Shown piece by piece: positions 1 through 7,682 of a stretch of 64,000 nt of DNA (position 1 is the stretch's first letter; each line of letters opens with the position of its first letter). This DNA is from Alienimonas chondri (lineage in GTDB: Bacteria > Planctomycetota > Planctomycetia > Planctomycetales > Planctomycetaceae): assembly GCF_013036045.1 (NCBI RefSeq), contig NZ_WTPX01000004.1, positions 1 to 64,000 on the forward strand, in the 5' to 3' direction. A program made the translations under genes and the position numbers. The notes under the pieces are model-generated. The model worked only from the letters and a program-made list of their open reading frames with translations, did not search any database and was not told where the DNA came from.

Positions 1-1
1 C

Positions 2-541
2 GCCATCTCCGCTCACCCGCAATCGCAGCCCGTCGCCCCCGTTCCCCCGGATCTCCTCCTCCCGGATGAAGCGGCGACCGATCGCCTCGGCCGGTTCCTC
101 GCGGACCGCCTGAGCGTCGGCTCCGTGATTGGTTTGAACGGAGAACTCGGCGCCGGCAAGACGCGGTTGGTGCGCGCGATCGCCCTCGCCGCCGGCGTGG
201 ACCCCGCGGAGATCGGCAGCCCCACGTTCACCCTCGTTCGCGAATATCGCACGGCGCTCACCTCGTTCCCCGAGGCGCCGCCCCTCCTCTTCCACCTCGA
301 CGCCTACCGTCTGGCGGACGAAGACGACTACCTGAACCTCGGCCCGGAGGAGTTCATCGAGACCGGCGCCACGCTGATCGAATGGGCCGAACGCGTCGCG
401 GACGTGCTGCCGACCGATCGTCTCACGCTAACGCTGGCCGCCACGGGGGAAACGAGCCGTGCGGTCGTCGTGAGGGCCGGCGGGCCGGACTCGCGCGTTC
501 TCCGCGACGCGATCCTGGCGGAGTTTTCGCATGACCGCTGA
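2..541 (+). CDS. tsaE: TsaE, tRNA threonylcarbamoyladenosine biosynthesis ATPase (5' end cut by window)
   Basis: ATPase partner of TsaB/TsaD in making the t6A37 modification of ANN-decoding tRNAs in the cytoplasm. The reading frame is open from the left edge. A GTG at 125 exists, but residues before it (LLLPDEAATDRLGRFLADRL) match the normal TsaE N-terminus, so the true start lies at or before the edge. Walker A GELGAGKT, the switch-like FTLVREY, the FHLDAYRL acidic motif and the terminal LIEWAERV block are all present and in family order. Its last 11 bases overlap scpA, which suggests translational coupling. Function is well supported; only the N-terminus is missing. Confidence 0.9.
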   Translation, partial: AISAHPQSQPVAPVPPDLLLPDEAATDRLGRFLADRLSVGSVIGLNGELGAGKTRLVRAIALAAGVDPAEIGSPTFTLVREYRTALTSFPEAPPLLFHLDAYRLADEDDYLNLGPEEFIETGATLIEWAERVADVLPTDRLTLTLAATGETSRAVVVRAGGPDSRVLRDAILAEFSHDR

Positions 542-1328
542 CGCCCCCGCCCTCGCCGTCCATCGCCCGCAGACCGAGGCGAACCGCGACGCGATCGCCG
601 AGGAAGAGGCGGAGGGGTTCCGAATCGGCTTGGATCTGTACGTCGGCCCGGTCGACCTGCTGCACCACCTCGCCCGCCGGAGCGAAGTCGACCTGCTCGA
701 CCTGCCGCTCGCCAAGGTGGTCGGGCAGTTCGAGGCGTACAGCAAAGCGTTGGGCTACCTGGACCTCGACGGCACGGGGGACTTCCTCTCCGCCGCGACT
801 CATCTGGTGGAGATGAAGAGCAAGCGAGCCTTGCCAGTCGCTCCAAAGAAAGAGAAGGAGGAAGCCCCCAGCGAGGACCGGACGGCCCTGCTGAGCCGAC
901 TGCTCGAATATCGCCGCTACAAAGAAGCCGCCGCCGCCCTTGAGAAGCGTGCCTCGGGCGCGTCGGAACGGTTGCCGCGGATCGTCGATCGCCCCGCCGC
1001 CGACCGCGGCGGCGCCGACCGCATCCGCGACGTCGAGTTGTGGGATCTCGTCGGGGCGTTGGCCCGGGTGATCGAACCCGCCGAGGAGGTCGGCGCCGGC
1101 ACGCTGAAGCGAGAGGAGATTCCCGTGGCGAAGTGGGTGGAGCGGCTGGACGCCCGCATTCGTGCCGAGGGCCGGGTGCGATTCGAAGACTGCTTCGAAG
1201 ACCCCCGCGACCGCGGCGCCGTCACCGGGGCGTTCCTCGCGGTGCTGGAATTGCTGCGGCACCACCGCTTCCGAGCGGAACAGGCGGAGAACTTCGGCCC
1301 GATCGTGCTGCTCCCGCCCATGGCCTAA
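531..1328 (+). CDS. scpA: Segregation and condensation protein A
   Basis: Kleisin subunit that bridges SMC heads in the bacterial condensin SMC-ScpAB. The 265-residue product has the typical N-terminal block (FRIGLDLYVGPVDLLHHLARR, then LDLPLAKVVGQF), a charged central linker (KKEKEEAPSEDR) and a C-terminal winged-helix region ending in FGPIVLLPPMA. The length is usual for the family. The ATG sits inside the 3' end of tsaE (ATGACCGCTGA overlap). No scpB or smc is seen in the window. A 136-base gap holding a long inverted repeat separates it from uvrB. Confidence 0.9.
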   Translation: MTADAPALAVHRPQTEANRDAIAEEEAEGFRIGLDLYVGPVDLLHHLARRSEVDLLDLPLAKVVGQFEAYSKALGYLDLDGTGDFLSAATHLVEMKSKRALPVAPKKEKEEAPSEDRTALLSRLLEYRRYKEAAAALEKRASGASERLPRIVDRPAADRGGADRIRDVELWDLVGALARVIEPAEEVGAGTLKREEIPVAKWVERLDARIRAEGRVRFEDCFEDPRDRGAVTGAFLAVLELLRHHRFRAEQAENFGPIVLLPPMA

Positions 1329-1331
1329 ATC

Positions 1332-1403
1332 CCAAGAGACAAGAACTCGAGAACCAATCGCTCGACTCGTCACTCCGTTTGGTTCTTGAGTTCTTGGTCT
1401 TGG
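1332..1403. repeat. Inverted repeat between scpA and uvrB
   Basis: Left arm 1332-1357 and right arm 1379-1403 are near-complementary; both are built from aagaact / gaaccaa-type words, and the right arm reads ttggttcttgagttcttgg. The spacer is about 21 bases. There is no T-run, so an intrinsic terminator is not obvious. The AT-richer composition differs from the flanking genes, and a similar style of repeat occurs at 33387-33465. Confidence 0.6.
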
Positions 1404-1464
1404 AGCTTCGGGGGCGTACCGTTGCCCCCGGACTGTTCTCACGTTCACACGCCCCCGCCCAACC

Positions 1465-3558
1465 GTGCCGAAGTTCGAGGTCGTCAGCGAGTTCGCCCCC
1501 GGCGGCGATCAACCCAAAGCGATCGACGCCCTGACCGCGGGTTTGAACGCGGGAGAGCGCGATCAGGTGTTGCTGGGCGTCACCGGCTCCGGCAAGACGT
1601 TCACGATCGCGAACGTCATCGAACGGGTGCAGAAGCCCACGCTCGTTCTCTCCCACAACAAAACGCTCGCGGCCCAGTTGTACGGCGAACTGCGGGAGTT
1701 CTTCCCGAACAACGCCGTCAGCTATTTCGTCTCCTATTACGACTATTACCAACCCGAGGCGTACATCCCCGCACGGGATATCTATATTGAAAAAGACTCC
1801 AGCATCAACGAGGAGATCGATCGTTTGCGGCTGCAGGCGACGAGCCAGTTGGTCAGCCGCCGGGACGTGATCGTCGTGTCATCGGTCAGTTGTATTTACG
1901 GGCTGGGCAGCCCGAAAGAGTACGTGAACATGATGGTCCCGATTCAGGTCGGCGAAGAACTGGACCGGGACGAGGCGCTGCTCAAGTTCATCGACATCCA
2001 ATACGACCGCAACGACTACGACCTGGCCCGCGGACGATTCCGCGTTCGCGGAGACACGATCGAATTGTGGCCCGCCTACGAGGAGTTCGCCTACCGCATC
2101 GAACTGTGGGGCGACGAAGTGGAGGCGCTGTCCGTCATCAACCCCACCAGCGGGGAGACGATCAAGAAGGTCGACGAAGCCTATATTTATCCAGCCAAGC
2201 ACTTCGTCATGCCCGCCGACAAGATGGGCAAAGCGATCGCGGAGATCGAGGGCGAATTGAACGCTCAGTTGGAGAAGTTCCATAAGGAAGGCAAGCTGCT
2301 GGAAGCCCAGCGGCTCTCCGCCCGCACGCGGTACGACACCGAATTAATGAAAGAAGCCGGGTTCTGCCCGGGCATCGAGAACTACAGCCGCGCCCTCGCC
2401 GGCCGCAAGCCGGGTCAACCGCCGGATACGCTGCTGGACTTCTTCCCGAAGGATTTCCTGACCGTCATTGACGAATCGCACGTCAGCGTGCCGCAGGTGC
2501 GGGCAATGTATAACGGCGACCACGCCCGTAAGAAAACGCTGGTGGAGCACGGCTTCCGCCTGCCGATGGCGATGGACAACCGCCCCTTGAAGTTCGAGGA
2601 GTGGGAAGAACGCCGCGGCCAAACGATCTTCGTTTCCGCCACTCCGAACGACTGGGAGTTGGAACTGACGGAGGGCGAAATCGTCGAGCAGGTCATTCGC
2701 CCGACCGGCCTGATCGACCCGCAAATCCACGTCGTCCCGGCCCGCGGACAAGTTCCGCACCTGCGGGAACAGATCGCCAAGCGCATCGAACGCAGCGAGC
2801 GAGTGCTCGTGACCTGTTTGACGAAGCGCCTCAGCGAAGACCTCACCGCCTATCTTCAAGAGGACGGCGTCAAATGCATGTGGCTGCATAGCGAAATGGA
2901 CGCCATCGAACGCGTCCAGGTGCTCCGTGAACTGCGCGAGGGCAGCCATGACGTCGTCATCGGCGTGAACCTGCTGCGAGAAGGCCTCGACCTGCCGGAA
3001 GTCTCGCTGGTGGCGATCCTTGACGCCGATAAAGAGGGTTTCCTGCGCAGCGAAACGAGCCTCATTCAGACGATCGGCCGCAGCGCCCGCAACGTGAACG
3101 CGGAGGTCTTTCTCTACGCCGATCGCGTGACCGACAGCATGGCCCGCGCGATGGAGGAAACGAACCGACGCCGGGCGATTCAAATCGCTCACAATAAAAA
3201 GCACAATATCACCCCGCGATCGACCACGCGGAAAATCAGCGGCGGGATCGAGGCGGAGGTGCAGGCCAACCAGAGCGTTCGCAAGGCGGTCACGTCCGAG
3301 CCGGGGACCGTCACGATCACGAAGGAATTGATCGCGGAACTCGAGAAAGAGATGCTCGCCGCCGCGGAGAATCTGGAATTCGAAAAGGCCGCGGGCCTGC
3401 GGGACAAGGTTGCCAAACTGAGCGACCGCATCGGCGAACCGCTAAACGAGTCGGACCTCAGGCCGGCCTCCGATCGCGGCAAGCGCGGGCGACGGGGCCG
3501 GGGCGGAAGCAAGAAGGGCGAACGCGTGCCGAAGCCTGCGGGTTCGTCCGGTCAGTAA
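1465..3558 (+). CDS. uvrB: UvrABC excinuclease subunit B
   Basis: Damage-verification helicase of nucleotide excision repair; it receives DNA from UvrA and recruits UvrC. The 697 residues are full length. Seen: Walker A GVTGSGKT (about 38-45), the beta-hairpin YYDYYQPEAYIP (about 91-102), DESH, helicase motifs through IQTIGRSARN, and a C-terminal UVR coiled coil (AELEKEMLAAAENLEFEKAA). A basic Gly/Arg/Lys tail follows. The start is a GTG giving MPKFEVVSEF, which aligns with the family N-terminus. The only UvrA-like protein in the window is the degenerate one at 12488-14674, so a normal UvrA must lie elsewhere. Confidence 0.97.
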   Translation: MPKFEVVSEFAPGGDQPKAIDALTAGLNAGERDQVLLGVTGSGKTFTIANVIERVQKPTLVLSHNKTLAAQLYGELREFFPNNAVSYFVSYYDYYQPEAYIPARDIYIEKDSSINEEIDRLRLQATSQLVSRRDVIVVSSVSCIYGLGSPKEYVNMMVPIQVGEELDRDEALLKFIDIQYDRNDYDLARGRFRVRGDTIELWPAYEEFAYRIELWGDEVEALSVINPTSGETIKKVDEAYIYPAKHFVMPADKMGKAIAEIEGELNAQLEKFHKEGKLLEAQRLSARTRYDTELMKEAGFCPGIENYSRALAGRKPGQPPDTLLDFFPKDFLTVIDESHVSVPQVRAMYNGDHARKKTLVEHGFRLPMAMDNRPLKFEEWEERRGQTIFVSATPNDWELELTEGEIVEQVIRPTGLIDPQIHVVPARGQVPHLREQIAKRIERSERVLVTCLTKRLSEDLTAYLQEDGVKCMWLHSEMDAIERVQVLRELREGSHDVVIGVNLLREGLDLPEVSLVAILDADKEGFLRSETSLIQTIGRSARNVNAEVFLYADRVTDSMARAMEETNRRRAIQIAHNKKHNITPRSTTRKISGGIEAEVQANQSVRKAVTSEPGTVTITKELIAELEKEMLAAAENLEFEKAAGLRDKVAKLSDRIGEPLNESDLRPASDRGKRGRRGRGGSKKGERVPKPAGSSGQ

Positions 3559-3588
3559 CGCCTTCGCCGGCCGGACGACGCGGTCGGG

Positions 3589-3858
3589 TCAGACCCAAAA
3601 TTGAAGATACCAATCCATCGCCGCCCCGATCGCCGGGACGGCGTCGCACAGCACCAGCAGCGGCATATAGAGCCGCACGAGAACCGGGTTCGTGCCGGAG
3701 TACACGCCGTAATAGATCGGATAATACAGCGGCCCCGCGGCGAGCACGTAAATCACCAGCGTGGCCGCCAGATACGCCGGCAGCCACTTCCAGAAGTGAT
3801 TCCAGTCAAATTTGTGCTGCGGACGCACGGGGAACGGTCTCGGGGAGGGGCGGGCCAC
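3589..3858 (-). CDS. Small two-helix membrane protein, last gene of the mur operon
   Basis: An 89-residue protein of unrecognised family. It has a basic proline-rich N-terminus (MARPSPRPFPVRP), a Trp-rich amphipathic stretch (FDWNHFWKWLPAY) and two hydrophobic segments (about 28-50 and 58-80). The ATG lies only 3 bases after the murG stop, so it is almost certainly co-transcribed with the murE-murG operon. It converges with uvrB (30-base gap). A link to envelope synthesis is inferred from position alone. Confidence 0.7.
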   Translation of the reverse strand: MARPSPRPFPVRPQHKFDWNHFWKWLPAYLAATLVIYVLAAGPLYYPIYYGVYSGTNPVLVRLYMPLLVLCDAVPAIGAAMDWYLQFWV

Positions 3859-3861
3859 AGT

Positions 3862-4878
3862 CTACCCGCGCAACCGGCGGAGTTCGGCCCGAATCAGCTC
3901 CGCCACGTTCGCCGCCGGGTCGATCGGCGTCAGCCGCCGGACTGCCGGGGGGGCCTCGGCCAGCGATTCGGCCAGTGCCGCCCGCAACCGCTCCGGCAGG
4001 TTCGGCCCCTCTTCGACGACCGCACAGCCTTGCACGGCGGCGTGCCGACGGGCGTTGGCAAGCTGGTGCCCAGCGGCATGCGGGTAGGGCACGAGTATCG
4101 GCCGCACCCCGTATCCCGCGGCTTCCGCAAGCGTCAACGCCCCGGCCCGGGTGATCGCCGCCGCCGATTCTGCGAGCCTCACGGCGGCGTTCGGAAAGAA
4201 CGAGGCGACCTCAACCTGTTCCGCAGGTACCCCCGCCGCGACGTAGGCAGACCGGACGGCCTCGGGATCGCCGCCGCATTGATGCCGAATCCGCAACGAC
4301 CCCACGCCTGACAGCCCGGCGACGGCCGCGGGAACGGCGGCGTCCAACGAGGCGGACCCGGACGATCCCCCCAGCACCAGCAGCGAGCGAGGCTCCACCC
4401 GCACCTCCGCCGGCAACCCGCGTTTGCGATTCGGCGTCGCGCGGAACACGCGATCCGCCCATGGACTCAGCGCCCGCTTCGCCCGGCCGTCCACGGCGTT
4501 CGGCTCGATGAGAAAGACGACGGCGCCCCCCATCTTCGCCCCCAAGACCCCGGGCACGCTGACGTAACCGCCGGTTCCGACCGCCACAGTCGGTCGCCCC
4601 TTGGCGGCTCGGCGGGCAGACCGAACGGCACCCGCGAAACCACGGGCCGCGGCGATGGACGTCAGCGTTCGCCGCACCGGCGCCAGCGGGAACGACTGGT
4701 GCAGGTACGACTCCGCCTCCATCATCCGCCGCTCGACCGGCCGATCGCCGACGAGAAACAGGATCTCCGGCGGATCGTCGCCGGCGCTCAGAGCGTCCGC
4801 AACGGCCAATCCCGGCGTGAGGTGTCCACCGCTGCCTCCGCCGCAGAACAGGACCAGCGTGCGTCGCACGGGAGTCAC
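3862..4878 (-). CDS. murG: MurG, lipid II synthase (UDP-GlcNAc transferase)
   Basis: Transfers GlcNAc to lipid I on the inner face of the cytoplasmic membrane. Seen: N-terminal GGGSGGHLTPGLA loop, GTGGYVSVPGVLGAK, the LLVLGGSSGSASLD start of the C-terminal domain, and AITRAGALTLAEA followed by PYPHAAGHQLANA, the UDP-GlcNAc-binding region. With the GTG at 4878 the product is 338 residues, slightly short for MurG. This start overlaps the ftsW stop by 4 bases (GTGA), arguing for coupled translation. The same frame stays open far upstream inside ftsW, but that part is not MurG-like. Confidence 0.93.
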   Translation of the reverse strand: MTPVRRTLVLFCGGGSGGHLTPGLAVADALSAGDDPPEILFLVGDRPVERRMMEAESYLHQSFPLAPVRRTLTSIAAARGFAGAVRSARRAAKGRPTVAVGTGGYVSVPGVLGAKMGGAVVFLIEPNAVDGRAKRALSPWADRVFRATPNRKRGLPAEVRVEPRSLLVLGGSSGSASLDAAVPAAVAGLSGVGSLRIRHQCGGDPEAVRSAYVAAGVPAEQVEVASFFPNAAVRLAESAAAITRAGALTLAEAAGYGVRPILVPYPHAAGHQLANARRHAAVQGCAVVEEGPNLPERLRAALAESLAEAPPAVRRLTPIDPAANVAELIRAELRRLRG

Positions 4879-6128
4879 AGGGAGTTCCCCGACTCTTCGC
4901 CGGAGAGTCGCGGGGAGTCCGGTGGGCGACTGAGCGAGAGAACCAGCCCCACCGCAGCGCACGTCACGACGAGACTGCTCCCCCCGCGAGAGAGAAACGG
5001 GTGCGGGATGCCCGTCGGCGGGAGCAGTCCGCAGACGACCCCGGCGTTCAACAGCGCCTGACCGACGAGTTGCACGACCAACGCTCCCGCCGCCGCTCGG
5101 CGGACCGGCGAGGCGAATCGAACTGCCCGCAAGCCGAACCACGCCAGCAGAACCCACAGCAGCAGTACCCCGCAGGCGCCGACCAGCCCCAGTTCCTCCC
5201 CGACGGCGGCGAGGGCGAAGTCGTCGTCGGCCTCCGGGAGGAAGCTCAACTTCTGCCAGCCACGGCCGAGTCCGCAGCCCCAGAGGCCGCCGGATCCCAG
5301 CGCGACCGCCCCCTGTCGCACTTGGTATGGGGCCGAAGCGGGGTCGAACAGAGAATCCCAGAACGCCGTCACCCGCCCCCATTGATAGGGCCGCAGCGCA
5401 AACGTCGCCGCGGCCGCGGGAATCGCGGCGCAGGCGCCGGCGGCGAACGGCCACAGCGGCCACCCCCGCAACCAGACCGCCGCGGCAGCGCCCAGCAGCA
5501 CGGTCACCGCAGTCGAGAGGTCCGGCTCGGCCGCGATCAATCCGGCGCACAGCAGTGCCGGCCACACGCCGCATAAGCGTCTCACGGACCCCAGCCCAAA
5601 CCGCCCGGTCGCGATTCGGCTTGAAGGAACCGGGCGATAGGCGATCGCCAACGGGACGCACAGCTTGGCCAGTTCGGCGGGCTGCACGCTGACGCCCGCC
5701 GCCCGCAGCCAGCGCCGGGCGCCGCCGCTCTTCACGCCCACGCCGGGGATCAGCACGGCGATCAGCAACAGCACGGTCGCCGCCAGCAGCCAGGGAATCG
5801 CTCTGCGGATCCACGTGGGCGGCGTGAAGGCGCAAGCGGTCCCCGCGACGACGGCGATCGCCAGCAGCACGCAGCACTTCGCCAACACGCGAGCCGGATC
5901 CGGCTCGGCCATCGCGGTCGAGTGGGCGACGGTCAGTCCCACCCCGGCCAACACCGCGGCGACGCCCACGAACGCCCGGCGATCGTCTTGGTGAGTCGTG
6001 ATCGTTTGAGCCCCGACCGTCAGGGAGGCGGCCGCTCTGGCGGGAGCAAATGTTTGCGGAAGCTCGCCGCACCCGGGTGAGCGGCCCCTCCCTGACGGTC
6101 GGGGCTCATCGGCGATTTCAGTCTCCAT
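4875..6128 (-). CDS. ftsW: FtsW/RodA-family SEDS peptidoglycan polymerase
   Basis: Membrane glycosyltransferase that polymerises lipid II at division or elongation sites. About ten hydrophobic segments, the loop LPEADDDFALAAVGEELGL with the SEDS acidic residues, and the C-terminal LPPTGIPHPFLSRGGSS signature identify the family. The ATG at 6128 shares one base with the mraY stop (TGATG) and gives 417 residues. The first about 45 residues are not SEDS-like and are encoded partly by an inverted repeat (6008-6107); no convincing later start codon was seen before the first helix. FtsW rather than RodA is favoured by the mur context. No partner FtsI/PBP gene is nearby. Confidence 0.9.
   Translation of the reverse strand: METEIADEPRPSGRGRSPGCGELPQTFAPARAAASLTVGAQTITTHQDDRRAFVGVAAVLAGVGLTVAHSTAMAEPDPARVLAKCCVLLAIAVVAGTACAFTPPTWIRRAIPWLLAATVLLLIAVLIPGVGVKSGGARRWLRAAGVSVQPAELAKLCVPLAIAYRPVPSSRIATGRFGLGSVRRLCGVWPALLCAGLIAAEPDLSTAVTVLLGAAAAVWLRGWPLWPFAAGACAAIPAAAATFALRPYQWGRVTAFWDSLFDPASAPYQVRQGAVALGSGGLWGCGLGRGWQKLSFLPEADDDFALAAVGEELGLVGACGVLLLWVLLAWFGLRAVRFASPVRRAAAGALVVQLVGQALLNAGVVCGLLPPTGIPHPFLSRGGSSLVVTCAAVGLVLSLSRPPDSPRLSGEESGNSL
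6008..6107. repeat. Inverted repeat inside the 5' part of ftsW
   Basis: Left arm 6008-6037 begins gagccccgaccgtcaggg and right arm 6079-6107 ends ccctgacggtcggggctc. The arms are complementary over about 29 bases apart from a small slip near the inner end. They flank a 41-base spacer. The frame of ftsW stays open across the element. It looks like a dispersed palindromic repeat captured by the N-terminal coding region. Confidence 0.8.
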
Positions 6129-7231
6129 CACCGCAGATTCAAACTCGCGAACGCCGCGGCCGCGCAGACCGCGGAGCCGATCCAAAATCGCACGACGATC
6201 CGGCCCTCGCTGTGCCCGCGAAACACGAAATGGTTGTGGAGCGGGCTGCACGCGATCGGCTTGAAGCCCCAGATCCGATAGCAGCCGACCTGCCCGATCA
6301 CGGACAACGCTTCCGCGACGAACACCCCCGCGACGAGGATCAGCAGCAATTCCTGCCGCACCGCCGTGGCGCTGAAGGCCAGCAGACCGCCGAACGACAG
6401 GGCGCCGGTGTCCCCCATGAACACCTCCGCCGGGTGCGTGTTGAACCACAGGAAGCCGAGCATCCCGCCGGTGGCGGCGCTCAGCAGCACGGCCAGCTCG
6501 CCGCCGCCGCGGACATGCGGCACGGCGAGGTGCTCCGCCCACACGGCGTGTCCGGCGAGGTAGCACAGGCCCGTCACCGCGGCGCCCGCCACCACCGCAC
6601 AGCCCGCGGCGAGACCGTCGAGACCGTCGGTCAGGTTCACCGCGTTCGATCCCGCCGCCGTCACCAGCGCCACCCAGGGGACGAACAGTAGACCGGTCGG
6701 AATCGACAGCCCGCCGATCGGCAGCACGATCTCCGTCATCACCCCGGCTTCGTTCAATGCGATTTGCAGCAACACCGCCCCGACGGCCGCGAGGCCGAAC
6801 TGGGCCGCGAGCTTCTCGCCGGCTTTCAATCCCCGCCGAGCGGTTCGCAGCTTCACCCAATCGTCCGCGGCGCCCAGCGCGGCGAACGAGCCGACCACGA
6901 ACATCCCGGCTTGAACGAAGCGATTCGAGAGGTCGCCCCACACCGCCCCGCCGGCCAGCACCGCAGCGACGGTGAACAGCCCGCCCATCGTCGGCGTGCC
7001 GGTCTTCTGGGCGTGCAAGGCGTCGAGCGTCCCGCTGGCGCTCTTCACCTCTTCGCGGAACCGGGCCCGCAGCCACGCAATCGCCCGCGGGCCGAGCAGC
7101 AGAGCGAAGCAAAACGCCGTCACCCCGGCCGCGACCGTGCGGCCGGCGAGGAACACCCGGCTGTTGCCGGGCACGATGGCGTCCGCGGAGTCCAGCAGCG
7201 GGCCGAACGTCTGGAGCAGAAAGACGATCAT
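6128..7231 (-). CDS. mraY: MraY, phospho-MurNAc-pentapeptide translocase
   Basis: Integral membrane enzyme that joins UDP-MurNAc-pentapeptide to undecaprenyl phosphate, giving lipid I. The ATG at 7231 gives 367 residues starting MIVFLLQTFGPLL, which lines up with family N-termini; the frame runs open to 7366 but the extra residues are unlike MraY. Seen: KTGTPTMGG, AADDWVK, NAVNLTDGLDGLA (catalytic aspartates), and MGDTGALSFGG. The usual HHH cluster reads PLHNHF here, so the middle histidine is asparagine. It lies 451 bases downstream of murF and overlaps ftsW by one base. Confidence 0.95.
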   Translation of the reverse strand: MIVFLLQTFGPLLDSADAIVPGNSRVFLAGRTVAAGVTAFCFALLLGPRAIAWLRARFREEVKSASGTLDALHAQKTGTPTMGGLFTVAAVLAGGAVWGDLSNRFVQAGMFVVGSFAALGAADDWVKLRTARRGLKAGEKLAAQFGLAAVGAVLLQIALNEAGVMTEIVLPIGGLSIPTGLLFVPWVALVTAAGSNAVNLTDGLDGLAAGCAVVAGAAVTGLCYLAGHAVWAEHLAVPHVRGGGELAVLLSAATGGMLGFLWFNTHPAEVFMGDTGALSFGGLLAFSATAVRQELLLILVAGVFVAEALSVIGQVGCYRIWGFKPIACSPLHNHFVFRGHSEGRIVVRFWIGSAVCAAAAFASLNLR

Positions 7232-7285
7232 CGGTCGTGCCGCCTTCGCTAACGCGTGGGGTGCAGCGGGGAACGTGAACGAAAA

Positions 7286-7317
7286 CACCCCCGCCGGCGT
7301 TTCCGCCGGCGGGGGTG
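7286..7317. repeat. Perfect 14-bp hairpin upstream of mraY
   Basis: Arms cacccccgccggcg (7286-7299) and its exact complement (7304-7317) are separated by a 4-base loop tttc. On the - strand it lies in the leader, about 55 bases before the mraY ATG. No T-run follows, so a factor-independent terminator is not clear. Confidence 0.8.
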
Positions 7318-7323
7318 CGGGGA

Positions 7324-7357
7324 GCCGACCGACCGGACCCGCGTCCGGTCGGTCGGC
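7324..7357. repeat. Perfect 15-bp hairpin upstream of mraY
   Basis: Arms gccgaccgaccggac (7324-7338) and its exact complement (7343-7357) flank the loop ccgc. It sits 6 bases from the hairpin at 7286-7317, so the mraY leader carries two strong stem-loops in tandem. Confidence 0.8.
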
Positions 7358-7682
7358 CGTATCCATCGTCTTCGTCGAGCGGTGCGGCGGAGTGATCGAC
7401 CCATCAAATCACATGTTCCTTCGCACCCTCAGGCGCTCTCGACCGCGAGCGTTCCCCGCCCCCAATACGGGACGAGAAACCGGTGCGATCGACGGATGCG
7501 TCTCCCCGCAGAGTCGCGATCCGGGCGACGACGATGGACCTCCTGACGGTTATTTCGGTGAGGGGCAGGTGCGAGACGCCCGCTGCGGGCGGGGCGACTC
7601 GCGGCGGGCGATGTGTCGTTCAGACCGGCGGTCCGGGGGAACCCCGATTCCCGCGGTTTTCCCGGCTCCACGCGAAATTCAC

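Larger units (their letters stand above)
7232..7682. other. 451-base non-coding gap between murF and mraY
   Basis: No convincing gene was found. The stretch nearest mraY holds two perfect hairpins (7286-7317 and 7324-7357, listed separately). The remainder is GC-rich with a small gcccgctgcgggc stem near 7580. It is the only long gap in the mur operon, so a separate promoter for mraY-ftsW-murG could lie here, but no confident promoter was recognised. Confidence 0.5.

Noticed and set aside
423-1448. Long - strand open frame over tsaE-scpA
   Set aside because: It is antisense to two well-supported genes, has Arg/Gly/Ala-rich composition typical of GC-rich shadows and no family motif.
4875-7112. 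Fused 745-residue frame across mraY and ftsW
   Set aside because: Only the part from 6128 down is FtsW; the upstream half is an out-of-frame reading of mraY, which has its own convincing frame.
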